Counted from the stretch's first letter, positions 10,887 through 20,684 are shown. The stretch: 64,000 nt of DNA from an uncultured Sphingomonadaceae bacterium (GCA_947488845.1 CANLBM010000010.1:1-64000), one strand, 5' to 3'. Made by a program: numbers and translations. Notes: generated by a model not told the origin, from the sequence alone.

Positions 10887-12110
10887 CTATAGTCCGGCAA
10901 GATTCTGCAGCTGCAGGATCGGTAACAATATCGCCAATATCACCACCGCAACCAGCCCGCCAAGCGCCACGATGATGAGCGGTTCGAGCAGCGACAGGGC
11001 GGTTGAACTGAAATTGTCAAATTCCCGTTCCAGATAACCCGCTGCCCGCGCCAGCATGTCCTCCAGTTGCCCCGATGCCTCGCCGCTGGAGGTCATATAG
11101 ACCAGCATCGGCGGAAACACCCCGGCATTTTTGAGCGCGGTGGACAGGCTGCCGCCACCTCTAATCGCTTCCACCATATCTTCAGACGCCTTGCGCAACA
11201 CGCTGTTGTGGATCGTTTCCGTGGTCAGCCGCAGCCCCTCGATAATCGGCAGCCGGCTGGCCACCATGGTCGACAGCGTCCTCGCCAGTCGCGCCGCGTG
11301 CAAATCGCGCAGCAAGCGGCCGACAAATGGCAGGCGCAGCAGAAAACCGTCAAAGCGATATTTGAGCTGCGGCTCCTTGAGCGCACGCCAGCCGATCAGA
11401 ACCATCAGCCCGATGAAAATCGCAATCGCCCACCACCAGTCGGCGAGAAAGCCGGAAATGCCGATCACGATGCGCGTGACCAGCGGCAGTTGCTGGTTCA
11501 CATCGTCAAACTGCTCGACCACCTTGGGCACGACCGCGATCATCAGCAGCGCGACGACAATGACCGAGACCAGAGCCAGCACCGCGGGATAGGCCAATGT
11601 GCCGATCAGCTTGCCGCGCAATTCGGCCTGTCGCTCCAGCAAGTCCGCCAGTCTTTCGGTGATATCGGGGAGCGTCCCCGAGCTCTCACCCGCCGCGATC
11701 ATCGCCCGGTAGAGCGGCGGAAAGCTTTTCGGTTCGCGCCGCATCGCCTCCGACAATCGCTGCCCCTCGATTACCCCGCCATGCACAGTCGCGATCCGCT
11801 GCTGCACATGCGGTTTCTCATTCTGGTTGCCGATCAGACGCAACGCTTCCTCGAGCGGGCTGACCTGTGCCAGCGACGACAATTGCCGCGTGAACAGGGT
11901 GAGTTCTTTCGAAGTCAGCTTTTTCGGACCGAACAGGCCTGCAGATTCCTTGCCCTGTTTGCCTGATTTGCCCTGCGCCGCTTCCATCTTGACGATATAG
12001 AAATTGCGTTCGGTCAGCTTGGCCCGCGCCGCATCGTCGCTGGCGGCCGCCAGCCGTCCGGTCTTTTCCCGCCCCTTGGGGTCGATAGCGACATAAGCAA
12101 ATTCAGGCAT
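10887..12110 (-). CDS. gspF: Type II secretion inner-membrane platform protein F
   Basis: This 407-residue polytopic protein has two repeated T2SSF domains (about 73-195 and 275-397) and three main membrane segments. Typical features include LFTRQLSSL, the segment GESSGTLPDITERLA and its repeat SGEASGQLEDMLARAA. It forms the platform core on which GspE acts to extend the pseudopilus. The start codon overlaps the end of gspE by eight bases. Confidence 0.96.
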   Translation of the reverse strand: MPEFAYVAIDPKGREKTGRLAAASDDAARAKLTERNFYIVKMEAAQGKSGKQGKESAGLFGPKKLTSKELTLFTRQLSSLAQVSPLEEALRLIGNQNEKPHVQQRIATVHGGVIEGQRLSEAMRREPKSFPPLYRAMIAAGESSGTLPDITERLADLLERQAELRGKLIGTLAYPAVLALVSVIVVALLMIAVVPKVVEQFDDVNQQLPLVTRIVIGISGFLADWWWAIAIFIGLMVLIGWRALKEPQLKYRFDGFLLRLPFVGRLLRDLHAARLARTLSTMVASRLPIIEGLRLTTETIHNSVLRKASEDMVEAIRGGGSLSTALKNAGVFPPMLVYMTSSGEASGQLEDMLARAAGYLEREFDNFSSTALSLLEPLIIVALGGLVAVVILAILLPILQLQNLAGL

Positions 12111-13653
12111 CGACCGCTTCGCTTTCGCGGCGGGAGATGCGGATGGCTTCTTCGGGCGTGGTCAAACCCTCGCGCACGAGAGCTCTCGCGGCTACGCCGA
12201 GATGGGGCTGGTTGCGAAACGCATGGGCGCTGATCGCCGCCTCGTCGCCGCCATCATTGATCAGCTTTCTGAGCCTATCATCGATGCGGATCGCCTCGAA
12301 CACGCCGATACGCCCCTGAAAGCCGGTCTGGTTGCAATGTTCGCAACCGGTCTCGCGATAGACCATGGTGCCGTCGTCAAAACCGAGTAGCGAGGCCAGA
12401 CTGCCGTCGACCTCGATCGCTGTGCGGCAATGTTCGCAGAGTTTGCGCACCAGTCTTTGGGCGATGACCGCGCGCAAGGTCGAGGCGAGCAGAAACGGCT
12501 CCACCTTCATGTCCCGCATTCTGGTGATCGCGCCGACCGCATCATTGGTGTGCACGGTGGACAGCACCAGATGGCCGGTGAGGCTGGCCTGTACCGCAAT
12601 CTCTGCCGTCTCACGATCACGAATCTCGCCGATCATCACCACGTCCGGGTCCTGCCGCAATATGGCACGCAAACCGGCAGCAAAGGTCAGACCGACCTTC
12701 GCATTCACCTGCGTCTGGCCAATGCCCTCGATCGCATATTCAACCGGGTCCTCGACCGTCAGGATATTGCGGCTGCCGTCGTTGAGCTGCTTGAGACCCG
12801 CATAGAGCGTGGTCGTCTTGCCCGAGCCGGTCGGGCCGGTGACCAGAATAATGCCATTGGGCTCGCTAAGCGCATCGGTCAGGATCGCATGAGTGCTCTC
12901 GGACATGCCAAGCAGATCCAGCGAGATTCCCGCGCTTTCCTTGTCGAGAATCCGCATCACCACGCGCTCGCTCGCCCTGTTCGGCAAGGTGGATACGCGC
13001 ACGTCGAGCAATTTGCCGCCGAGCGTCAGGCTGATCCGGCCGTCCTGCGGAATGCGTCGCTCGGCAATATCGAGCCGCGCCATCACCTTGATCCGGTTGA
13101 CGATCACGCCGGCGACATGCGGCGGCATACGCAATTTCTCGGTCAGCACGCCATCAACCCGCATCCGCACGACCAACCCGGTCTCATAGGGTTCGATATG
13201 GATATCCGAAGCGCCCTGCCTTGCCGCTTCGGCGATAATCCCGTTGATCAGCCGGATCGTCGGCGCATCATCGGCGCTGTCGAGAAGATCCTCTGCGCTC
13301 GGAATATCCCCGGCAATATCGTCCAGACCCTCGCCAGCCAGGGCCATATCACCGGCCATCGCGGCAGCCGAGCCGTCCATCGCATAATGGGCGCTGAGCA
13401 ATTTCTCGAACGCCGGACCATCGACCCGTTCCACGTCGAAGGGCAGCGCGAGATAGCGGCGCAGCTCAAGCAGGGCAGACGGATCAGAGCCTTCGCGCAT
13501 CGCAATCGACAGCCGTTCACCGCTGCGATCCTGAATCAGCAGGCCGTGATCGCGGGCATAGACATAAGGCAGGTCCTTGACGGCCGCCGACATCACAAGT
13601 CCGTCATCCGCTTCGGAGACAACCGCTTCTGTTCCCCGAGCGATCTTCATCAT
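12103..13653 (-). CDS. gspE: Type II secretion ATPase E
   Basis: This is the hexameric cytoplasmic ATPase that powers pseudopilus assembly (516 residues). It has an N-terminal GspL-binding domain, then a RecA-like core: Walker A GPTGSGKT (273-280), Asp box, Walker B VVMIGEIRD (~338-346), His box STVHTNDA, and a zinc-binding tetracysteine (CEHC at 406-409, CEHC at 437-440). It overlaps gspD by four bases; two tandem ATG codons (13653, 13650) make the exact start uncertain. Confidence 0.97.
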   Translation of the reverse strand: MMKIARGTEAVVSEADDGLVMSAAVKDLPYVYARDHGLLIQDRSGERLSIAMREGSDPSALLELRRYLALPFDVERVDGPAFEKLLSAHYAMDGSAAAMAGDMALAGEGLDDIAGDIPSAEDLLDSADDAPTIRLINGIIAEAARQGASDIHIEPYETGLVVRMRVDGVLTEKLRMPPHVAGVIVNRIKVMARLDIAERRIPQDGRISLTLGGKLLDVRVSTLPNRASERVVMRILDKESAGISLDLLGMSESTHAILTDALSEPNGIILVTGPTGSGKTTTLYAGLKQLNDGSRNILTVEDPVEYAIEGIGQTQVNAKVGLTFAAGLRAILRQDPDVVMIGEIRDRETAEIAVQASLTGHLVLSTVHTNDAVGAITRMRDMKVEPFLLASTLRAVIAQRLVRKLCEHCRTAIEVDGSLASLLGFDDGTMVYRETGCEHCNQTGFQGRIGVFEAIRIDDRLRKLINDGGDEAAISAHAFRNQPHLGVAARALVREGLTTPEEAIRISRRESEAVDA

Positions 13654-15803
13654 CGCTTCCCGCTGGTCCCGCTCGCCGGCAGCGGGGTCTGCTCGATCAT
13701 GCCGCCGTCCCTGACGGCAGGCATGTCGCCCGGCGCATAGATGATCTGGTCATCCGGCCGCGATGCAACCGATGGCGGTACGGTGCCGAGATAATCGCGA
13801 ACCAGAGCATCAATCGACGGCTCCTGATCCGGATTGCGGCTGAGTTGCCGGTCGCGGATATAGCCGTAGCGTGCGCTCGAGAAGCGCCGTGCGTCATTGG
13901 GATCTTTCAGGATTGTCGGACGGATGAAGACCATCAGATTGGTCTTGACCCGCGACTTGCCGCGCGACCGGAACAACTCGCCAAGGACGGGAATGTCGCC
14001 CAGAAACGGCACTTTCTGGATCGTGCGCCGTTCGTTGTCGTCGAGCAGGCCGCCGAGCGCTATAATCTCGCCATCCCCCACGGTCACAGTGGTATTGATT
14101 TCCCGCTTGTTGATGATCAACTCGTTGAAATCGTCGGAAACCGGCCCGGCAATCGAACTGACCTGCTGGCGCAATTCCATCCGCACTTCGTCGCCGGCAT
14201 TGATCTGCGGCGTCACTTCCAGCTCGATCCCGACATTCTGCCGCTGGATCGTGCGGAAGGCATTGTCAAAATTGCCCGACAGGGCCTCGCCGGTCGACAC
14301 CGGAATTTCCTGCCCGAACAATATGCTGCCCTTGAGATTGTTGTTCACCGTCAGCGAAGGCGTCGACAATACATTGCTGTTGCTGTCCGACTGCACCGCA
14401 TTGATGATCGCACCAAGCACCGCGCTGCCGCCAAGGCTGGTGGCGAAACCACCAAAGCCGCCGCGCGCGGCAAGCACGGCATCCGCCGCATTCTGCCGCA
14501 GCGCATCGCCGACCGCACTGTTGGTCGTCACGGTCGTCGCGGTATCGGTCGTTGTGGTCGTCGTCGTGTCAAACTGGTCGGCCAGCAAACCGCCCGCGAC
14601 ATCGACGATATTGGGAGAGGCATTGGAGAAATTGGTCACCGCAAAGGGCACGTCCTTGCCGCCCACCAGCCATTGCACGCCCAGTTCGCGGGCCAGATTT
14701 TCCGAAATCTCGACGATGATCGCCTCGACAACCACCTGTTCCTGCCGCGTGTCGAGCTGGCGGATCAATTCGCCGATCATTCGTTGCACGTCGGGATTGG
14801 CGGCGACGATGATCGCGTTGGTTCCTTCCAGACGGGTCACGATCGACGGACCACGGCTGGCGATGCCGTTGCCGCCGCTGCTGACAGCGGCCGGTGCTGA
14901 CGCGCCTTCACCGCCCCCAGTTGGCGTAACCGTCGCCGAACCGCCGCTTGTCCCATTACTTCCCAGTAAATTCTCGATCACTGGCAGTAGATGTTCGGCA
15001 TTGGCATAATCGAGCCGGTGAACCCGTATCTCGGTCCCCGATTCCGCACCTTTGTCCAGTTCCCGCGCCATTTGGGCAAAGCGCGTCACCGCACCGGGAT
15101 CACCGCGCAACGCGACGCTGTTGCTGCTGTCGATCGGCACCACGGTCACCGGAGCGCGCAGGCCTTCACCCCCGCCCTGTGCAGCGAGCGCCTGCAGCGA
15201 GGTCGCGATTTCGCGGGCACCGGCGTTTTTCAGCGTGATGATCGTGCTGGCGGCGCTGTCGCGGTCAATCTCTCCGACCAGACTGCGGATCCGGCGGATA
15301 TTGTCGGCATAGTCAACGATCACCAGACTGTTGGCGTTACGGTTGGCGGTGATCGATCCCTGTTTGCTGACCAATGGTCGCAATGTTTCCAGCGCTTCGG
15401 ACGCGACAATCGATTTGAGCCGCACCACCTCGGTCACCATCTGGTTGCCCTCTGCACCGCGCGAACCGATCCGGGTCGGCTGCGAAGCCGCGCCATCGGC
15501 GGGCTGAATGCGATAGGCACCGCGGGTCGTCGGAATTGCGACCAGATTGTTGGCGCGCAGGGTCGACAGGAATATCTCGAAATATTCCGAACGGCTCAGC
15601 GGCCGGTCGGTAACCACCGAAACCTTGCCCTGCACCCGGCTGTCGAGAATGAAGGTACGGCCTGTGACCTTCGCCGCGTCCTGGACGAAGGCGCGGATAT
15701 CGGCGTCGCGAACATTCAGCGTGTGCTGGGCCGACGCTGGCGCAGCCCACAGGCTCGCACAAAGCGCAAGAACGGCGATAATCCGGGTGAATAGGCTACG
15801 CAT
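13650..15803 (-). CDS. gspD: Type II secretion outer-membrane secretin D
   Basis: This 717-residue secretin forms the outer-membrane channel. A signal peptide (about residues 1-25, ending SAQ) is followed by N0 (TLNVRDADIRAFVQDAA), three N1-N3 KH-like domains separated by a Gly/Ser linker, and the C-terminal secretin domain with VPFLGDIPVLGELFR and TNLMVFIRPTI. ATG at 15803 is used (TGATG coupling with gspC); a TTG one codon earlier is possible. No pilotin gene is seen nearby. Confidence 0.97.
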   Translation of the reverse strand: MRSLFTRIIAVLALCASLWAAPASAQHTLNVRDADIRAFVQDAAKVTGRTFILDSRVQGKVSVVTDRPLSRSEYFEIFLSTLRANNLVAIPTTRGAYRIQPADGAASQPTRIGSRGAEGNQMVTEVVRLKSIVASEALETLRPLVSKQGSITANRNANSLVIVDYADNIRRIRSLVGEIDRDSAASTIITLKNAGAREIATSLQALAAQGGGEGLRAPVTVVPIDSSNSVALRGDPGAVTRFAQMARELDKGAESGTEIRVHRLDYANAEHLLPVIENLLGSNGTSGGSATVTPTGGGEGASAPAAVSSGGNGIASRGPSIVTRLEGTNAIIVAANPDVQRMIGELIRQLDTRQEQVVVEAIIVEISENLARELGVQWLVGGKDVPFAVTNFSNASPNIVDVAGGLLADQFDTTTTTTTDTATTVTTNSAVGDALRQNAADAVLAARGGFGGFATSLGGSAVLGAIINAVQSDSNSNVLSTPSLTVNNNLKGSILFGQEIPVSTGEALSGNFDNAFRTIQRQNVGIELEVTPQINAGDEVRMELRQQVSSIAGPVSDDFNELIINKREINTTVTVGDGEIIALGGLLDDNERRTIQKVPFLGDIPVLGELFRSRGKSRVKTNLMVFIRPTILKDPNDARRFSSARYGYIRDRQLSRNPDQEPSIDALVRDYLGTVPPSVASRPDDQIIYAPGDMPAVRDGGMIEQTPLPASGTSGKR

Positions 15804-16624
15804 CAAGGGGCTCCCAGATTGACGGCTATCGGAACTCTATCGGCTCCGCGCTCGACTTCGACGGACAGGCGCGCGCCTGGCCGGATTTGACTTTTCAATG
15901 CTTCGATATCAGCGGCAGAACCGACCGGATTGCCATTGATCGACACGATGATATCGCCGTTGCGGAAGCCGGCGCTGTTGAACAGAGCGCCATCCCCCAG
16001 GGGTGACATGACGATGCCGGTGATCCGGCCCTGATCATTGCGTGGCGCCAGCGATGCGATGCCCGGTATTTCGTTATCGCCTGCGCTCGGGGCTGCGACC
16101 GCCACAGAGTCTTCGGCGCCGACGGTTTGCGCAGGGATCGACTGGTCGAGATAAAGGCTCTCGCGGACTCCGCCGCGATTTATGATGACATGATCAAACT
16201 CGACACTGTCCAGCGTGACACCGGACATGATCTCCTCGCCCACGACATAATTTGTCTGCACACCATCCGGCCCGGCCAGAATCGCCGAACCCAGCCCCGA
16301 CGCCTCGTTCATCCGGATGCCGAAGAGCGTCAGTTGCAGCGACGTCACCACATTGGCGCTTTGCGCCGCATCGCTGCGGAAAAACGGATCGAAGCTGCTG
16401 AACAGGGTCAGGCGCGATTGCGGCGACAGGACTTCCACGTCATCGGCGCGATAATCCCCGACGGGGCCCAGCGGGGTCACGACCAGCCAGACCAGGCGAA
16501 CCGCCTGAACCAGCAAAAAAACAGCCAATATGGCAAACAGAACAGGATAAGGCCCTTTCTGGTTATACCAGCGGGCCAAGGCATCAAATCTGTCCGAAAA
16601 GCTGTTTCCCACGAATCCCCGCAA
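15803..16624 (-). CDS. gspC: Type II secretion protein C
   Basis: This inner-membrane protein of 273 residues has one membrane helix (about 27-49), a periplasmic homology region (about 80-160) that contacts the secretin, and a C-terminal PDZ domain (about 190-270, with GDIIVSINGNPV). It leads the gsp operon. The start is uncertain between TTG 16624 and GTG 16612, since neither has an ideal ribosome site. The 95 bases upstream separate it from the HAD gene on the same strand. Confidence 0.92.
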   Translation of the reverse strand: MRGFVGNSFSDRFDALARWYNQKGPYPVLFAILAVFLLVQAVRLVWLVVTPLGPVGDYRADDVEVLSPQSRLTLFSSFDPFFRSDAAQSANVVTSLQLTLFGIRMNEASGLGSAILAGPDGVQTNYVVGEEIMSGVTLDSVEFDHVIINRGGVRESLYLDQSIPAQTVGAEDSVAVAAPSAGDNEIPGIASLAPRNDQGRITGIVMSPLGDGALFNSAGFRNGDIIVSINGNPVGSAADIEALKSQIRPGARLSVEVERGADRVPIAVNLGAP

Positions 16625-16719
16625 CCTTGCAATCCCGTCGCGCTATAGCGATTTAACGTCCATTCGACGACTCATTGATGACAAATATATTACAGTTTAG
16701 GCCCAATAGGCAGTATGCA

Positions 16720-17367
16720 TCAGGGCAATTTCATGTCCAGCAGAGCGCCAAGATCATCGAGCGCCTGCTGCTCTGCCGACACCTTGATTGCAGCCATGCC
16801 AAGCGCCGCAGCCGGTTTGCAGTTGATCCCCAGATCGTCAAGATAGATACATTCTGCCGGCTCGACGTCCAGCGCCTCGCACATCATCTGGTAAATCCGC
16901 GGATCGGGCTTGCGGATGCCCGCCTTGCTGCTCTCGATAATATGGTCGAAACGCAGCATCACCGCTTGCACCGCAGCGGCTTTCTCATCATCCATCGCCA
17001 TGCCCGCGCCCTTTCCGGCCGGCACATTATTGGTGATACAGGAAATCGTGAACCCCTCGGTTTTCAGACGGTCCAGCGTTGCCACCATCCGCGGGCGCAC
17101 ATCACCGGCCAGCCGCGCCAGCACATCGGCGCCACGCAGTTCGATGCCGAACGCCCGCGCCTCCTCGGCAAAAGCTTCGTCAAAACCGGCACCATCGATT
17201 TCCGCCCGTTCAAAGCGGGCCCATGCATTATGATCGGGATTGGCGCTGTTGATCTGGCGCACGCTGTCTTTCGGCACACCCTTTTCCGTCTCCAGCCGGT
17301 TGAACGCTTCAAAGGGAGACGATGTGATCACACCGCCGAAGTCAAAAATCACGGTTTTATATTTCAT
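16720..17367 (-). CDS. HAD-superfamily hydrolase (subfamily IA)
   Basis: From the ATG at 17367 (GGAG 10 bases upstream; four-base overlap with the VIT gene) the product has 215 residues. Motif I is FDFGGVI, with the nucleophile Asp but Gly in place of the second Asp; motif II is CITNN; motif III Lys is in KAGIRKPDPRIY; motif IV is YLDDLGIN. This pattern fits HADs related to the N-terminal domain of soluble epoxide hydrolase and ACAD10. Substrate unknown. It is the third gene of an SMP-30/VIT/HAD operon. Confidence 0.85.
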   Translation of the reverse strand: MKYKTVIFDFGGVITSSPFEAFNRLETEKGVPKDSVRQINSANPDHNAWARFERAEIDGAGFDEAFAEEARAFGIELRGADVLARLAGDVRPRMVATLDRLKTEGFTISCITNNVPAGKGAGMAMDDEKAAAVQAVMLRFDHIIESSKAGIRKPDPRIYQMMCEALDVEPAECIYLDDLGINCKPAAALGMAAIKVSAEQQALDDLGALLDMKLP

Positions 17368-18062
17368 GCAACAACTGCTCCAAAAATTGATCCGATGGCG
17401 GCAGTTGCGCCCATCGCCGCTGCCCCCCAGAAAGTCACGCGAACCACAGGTCGCCATATCGGCGCCCCGCCCAATATGGCGCCAGCGGCCCCCAGCGCGG
17501 CAAGCAAGGCGAGCGCTGCCCCGGACACCACCCAGATCAGTACATCACCGCTGAACAATGCCGCAAGGATCACCGGTAGCAAGGCCCCCATCGCGAAAGC
17601 CAGCGCAGAGGCCAGGGCCGCTTGCAGCGGTTTGGCGGAAAAATGTCTGGTCAGACCGAGTTCGTCTCGCAAATGCGTGCCCAGGGCGTCATGCGCGGTC
17701 AGCTGGTCGGCAACCTTCTCGGCAAGATCGGCGGTCAATCCGCGGTTCTTGTAAATAGATATCAGCTCCAGCCGCTCGGCCTTCGGCTGGTTCTCCAGCT
17801 CCCAGGCTTCCTTCGCCCGCTCCGCCTTCTCGCTATCGGCCTGCGAACTGACCGAGACATATTCGCCCGCTGCCATCGACATGGCTCCGGCCACCAGCCC
17901 GGCGAACGCGGTGAGCAAAATCGTCTCCTGCGAGGTGGCGGCGGCGGCCACCCCGACCACCAGGCTGGCGGTCGAGACGATCCCGTCATTGGCGCCCAAT
18001 ACGGCGGCGCGCAGCCAACCTACCCGGTCAAGCCGGTGTTTTTCACTATGCACGATTGCCAA
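17364..18062 (-). CDS. VIT/CCC1-family metal transporter
   Basis: This 232-residue membrane protein begins RVGWLRAAVLGANDGIVSTASLVVGVA, the helix-1 signature of vacuolar iron transporter (VIT1/CCC1) proteins. It also has MSMAAGEYVSVSSQ in helix 2, a charged cytosolic metal-binding helix pair (E-rich, about 75-125) and three further helices. Such proteins export or sequester Fe2+ or Mn2+. A TTG start at 18062 with AGGA about 7 bases upstream is used. It starts 9 bases after the SMP-30 gene and overlaps the HAD gene. Confidence 0.9.
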   Translation of the reverse strand: MAIVHSEKHRLDRVGWLRAAVLGANDGIVSTASLVVGVAAAATSQETILLTAFAGLVAGAMSMAAGEYVSVSSQADSEKAERAKEAWELENQPKAERLELISIYKNRGLTADLAEKVADQLTAHDALGTHLRDELGLTRHFSAKPLQAALASALAFAMGALLPVILAALFSGDVLIWVVSGAALALLAALGAAGAILGGAPIWRPVVRVTFWGAAAMGATAAIGSIFGAVVA

Positions 18063-18071
18063 GTTGGATTC

Positions 18072-18992
18072 CTATTTGTTCAAATATTCCAGCTTCAGAC
18101 CGGGCCGTTTCCAGCGGGTCTTGACCAGCTTGCCGGTCGCCGACAGACATATCCACGCATCCATCATGTCCTCGCCGCCAAAGCAGATATTGGTGGTGAA
18201 GATATCCGGCGTTTCAACAAATTCGACCAGCTCGCCTTCGGGAGAGATCACACTGATCCCGCACTCGCCGATCGTCGCAACGCAGATATTGCCGCATTCC
18301 TCCATCGCCAGGCTGTCGAAAAATTTATAGCCGGAGGGCCGGTAGAGCGGGATGCCGGGACCGCCGGGGCCAGCGTCCGGCGCGACCTTGCCGGGCGCGG
18401 TAATGTTGAATTTCATCAGCCGGCAGGTGAAAGTCTCGGCGGCGTAGAGCGTGTTGCCGTCCGGTGAAATACCAATGCCATTCGGATTATTGGAGGGGAA
18501 AACCACTTCTTCCAGATGGCTGCCATCGGCCTTGGCGTAGAAAATACCGACAATATCGTGACAACGCTTGTCATAGTCCGTCTTGCCATGGTCGGTGAAC
18601 CAGAAGCCGCCATGCGCATCGAACTGGATATCATTGGGACCGCGCAGGATGCAGCCGAAATCGCCGTCATTGTAGAGCGTCTCGACTTCGCCGGTGTCGG
18701 GATCGACCCGCTGGATGCTGCCGCCGACATAATCCTTGGCAATGCCGGCAGGGGTCAGGAAGCCATTTTCTTCATGATATTCGAAACCGCCATTGTTGCA
18801 GACATAGATTTTGCCATCCGGGCCCATCGCCGCACCATTGGGGCCACCACCGGTTTTTGCGACCAGCTGCTTTGTGCCGTCGGGCAAGACCCGGGTGAGT
18901 TGCTGGGCCTCGATTTCGACCAAAATGACGCTGCCGTCGGGCATGGCAATTGGCCCTTCGGGAAAGCGCAGGCCTTCGGTGACTATTTCCAT
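18072..18992 (-). CDS. SMP-30/gluconolactonase-family protein
   Basis: This 306-residue six-bladed beta-propeller belongs to the SMP-30/LRE lactonase family. The start MEIVTEGLRFPEGP at 18992 follows GAGG by about 8 bases. Conserved metal-site features include the N-terminal FPEGP glutamate, GPNGAAMGPDG, the RGPNDIQFDAHGGFWFTD block and NPNGIGISPDGNTLYAAET. Likely a Ca2+/Zn2+-dependent lactonase hydrolysing sugar or other lactones. It diverges from an aldehyde dehydrogenase gene and leads into the VIT and HAD genes. Confidence 0.9.
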   Translation of the reverse strand: MEIVTEGLRFPEGPIAMPDGSVILVEIEAQQLTRVLPDGTKQLVAKTGGGPNGAAMGPDGKIYVCNNGGFEYHEENGFLTPAGIAKDYVGGSIQRVDPDTGEVETLYNDGDFGCILRGPNDIQFDAHGGFWFTDHGKTDYDKRCHDIVGIFYAKADGSHLEEVVFPSNNPNGIGISPDGNTLYAAETFTCRLMKFNITAPGKVAPDAGPGGPGIPLYRPSGYKFFDSLAMEECGNICVATIGECGISVISPEGELVEFVETPDIFTTNICFGGEDMMDAWICLSATGKLVKTRWKRPGLKLEYLNK

Positions 18993-19078
18993 GACTTTTT
19001 CCTCTCGAAATTTGTTACAGTCATTGCGGGAATTAGACGACAAGTCTAGTGCCAAGAGAGACAGTTTCAGGAGCAACT

Positions 19079-20515
19079 ATGTCCAACGCATATCCCAAAA
19101 AATTGCAACTCCATATCGATGGCGAATGGATCGATGGCGAGGATCGCGAAGTCCATCAGGTCGTCAATCCGGCAACCGGCGAGACCATTTCCGATCTGCC
19201 CAAGGCGACCAAGGCCGATCTCGACCGGGCGCTCGATGCCGCAGACCGTGCATTCCCGATCTGGCGCGACACACCGGTAGCCGAGCGCGCCGTGATCTTG
19301 CACAAAGCCGCCGACCTGATGCGCGAACGGGCACCGGAAATCGGCCGCCTGATGACTTGCGAGCAAGGCAAGCCGCTGGGCCAGGCAATTGGCGAAGTGA
19401 CCGCCTCCGCCAGCCATTTCGACATCATGGCCGAAGAAGCCAAGCGTTGCTATGGCCGCGTGCTGGTACGCCCCGCAGGCCAGAATAGCTTCGTGAAATA
19501 TCAGCCGGTCGGACCGGTTGCGGCGTTCAGCCCGTGGAATTTCCCGATCTTCACGCCAGTGCGCAAGCTGGCCCCGGCCATTGCCGCGGGCTGCTCGATC
19601 ATTCTCAAACCGGCCGAAGAAACCCCGGCCAGCCCGATCGAGATGATCCGCTGTCTCGTCGATGCCGGTCTGCCCTCCGGCGTCGTCCAGATTGTTTTCG
19701 GCGATCCGGCCGAAGTCTCCAGCCATCTGATTGCCTCGCCGGTGATCCGCAAGATCAGCTTCACCGGCTCGGTCCCGGTCGGCAAGCAGCTGATGAAGCT
19801 TGCCGCCGAAGGCATGAAACGCACCACGATGGAATTGGGCGGTCACGCACCGGTGCTGGTCTTCGATGATTGCGATATCGAAAAGGCACTCGATCTGACC
19901 GCGATGCAAAAATATCGCAACGCCGGACAGGTCTGCGTTTCGCCGACCCGTTTCTACGTGCAGTCGGGAATCTACGACCGTTTCGTCAAGGGCTTTGCCG
20001 AGCGCGCCGCCAAGGTATCCGTTGGCGACGGTTTTGGTGAAGGAATTGAAATGGGCCCGCTCGCCAATCCCCGTCGCCCCAGTTCGGTCGGCGATATGAT
20101 CAACGATGCGAAGAGCAAGGGCGCAGAAGTCATGCTCGGCGGCAACCGGCACGACAAACAGGGCTTTTTCTTTGATCCCACCGTATTGTCGCACGTTCCG
20201 CTCGACGCCAATATCATGAACGACGAGCCATTCGGCCCGGTCGCGGTGATGCGGCCGTTCGACACGCTCGACGAAGCCATCGAACAGGCCAACCGCCTGC
20301 CGCTCGGTCTCGCGGCCTACGCCTTTACCAACAGCCTTCGCACCGCCAATCTGATCGGCGACAAAATCGAAGCAGGGATGGTCGCGATCAACAATCTGAC
20401 CGTCAGCCCCGGTGACGCACCCTTTGGCGGGGTCAAGGAAAGCGGTCACGGATCGGAAGACGGACCCGACGGACTGAAAGCCTATATGGTCACCAAGGCG
20501 ATCCATCAGGCTTGA
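19079..20515 (+). CDS. NAD(P)+-dependent aldehyde dehydrogenase (succinate-semialdehyde-dehydrogenase-like)
   Basis: This 478-residue ALDH starts at the ATG at 19079, preceded by AGGAG at 5 bases. It shows FSPWNFPI near the cofactor site, the glycine motif FTGSVPVGK, the general-base Glu in MELGGHAP and the nucleophile Cys in NAGQVCVSP. The C-terminus FGGVKESGHGSEDG is typical. The closest group is GabD/aldehyde dehydrogenase I-like enzymes, but substrate cannot be fixed. It shares an 86-base divergent control region with the SMP-30 gene and may act on the same catabolic route. Confidence 0.93.
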   Translation: MSNAYPKKLQLHIDGEWIDGEDREVHQVVNPATGETISDLPKATKADLDRALDAADRAFPIWRDTPVAERAVILHKAADLMRERAPEIGRLMTCEQGKPLGQAIGEVTASASHFDIMAEEAKRCYGRVLVRPAGQNSFVKYQPVGPVAAFSPWNFPIFTPVRKLAPAIAAGCSIILKPAEETPASPIEMIRCLVDAGLPSGVVQIVFGDPAEVSSHLIASPVIRKISFTGSVPVGKQLMKLAAEGMKRTTMELGGHAPVLVFDDCDIEKALDLTAMQKYRNAGQVCVSPTRFYVQSGIYDRFVKGFAERAAKVSVGDGFGEGIEMGPLANPRRPSSVGDMINDAKSKGAEVMLGGNRHDKQGFFFDPTVLSHVPLDANIMNDEPFGPVAVMRPFDTLDEAIEQANRLPLGLAAYAFTNSLRTANLIGDKIEAGMVAINNLTVSPGDAPFGGVKESGHGSEDGPDGLKAYMVTKAIHQA

Positions 20516-20563
20516 TCCCGGGCACCAATCCCGAGACCGCAGAACGCGACAGCTTTCTCAATT

Positions 20564-20635
20564 ATGTCGCACGAAGGCACGAAGGCACAAAGAAGATTGG
20601 ATATTTGAAATTCCTTCGTGTCTTTGTGCGACATA
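20564..20635. repeat. Inverted repeat between ALDH and ThDP-enzyme genes
   Basis: tgtcgcacgaaggcacgaag (20564-20583) continues into cacaaag and is mirrored by ttccttcgtgtctttgtgcg plus aca on the right, around an AT-rich loop. The long stem could terminate transcription after the aldehyde dehydrogenase, but the form (long arms, no T-run) suits a dispersed repeat equally well. Confidence 0.7.
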
Positions 20636-20684
20636 TTAGAAGATAAATTGCAGCCAAAGCTGCGGGTGAACAAGGAGAGTAAAC

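Noticed and set aside
12430..13740. A 436-codon plus-strand frame across gspE
   Set aside because: The minus strand encodes GspE with Walker and zinc motifs in a coupled operon.
19067..20506. A 479-codon minus-strand frame opposite the aldehyde dehydrogenase gene
   Set aside because: The plus strand carries all ALDH catalytic motifs and a good ribosome site; the antisense frame has no family features.
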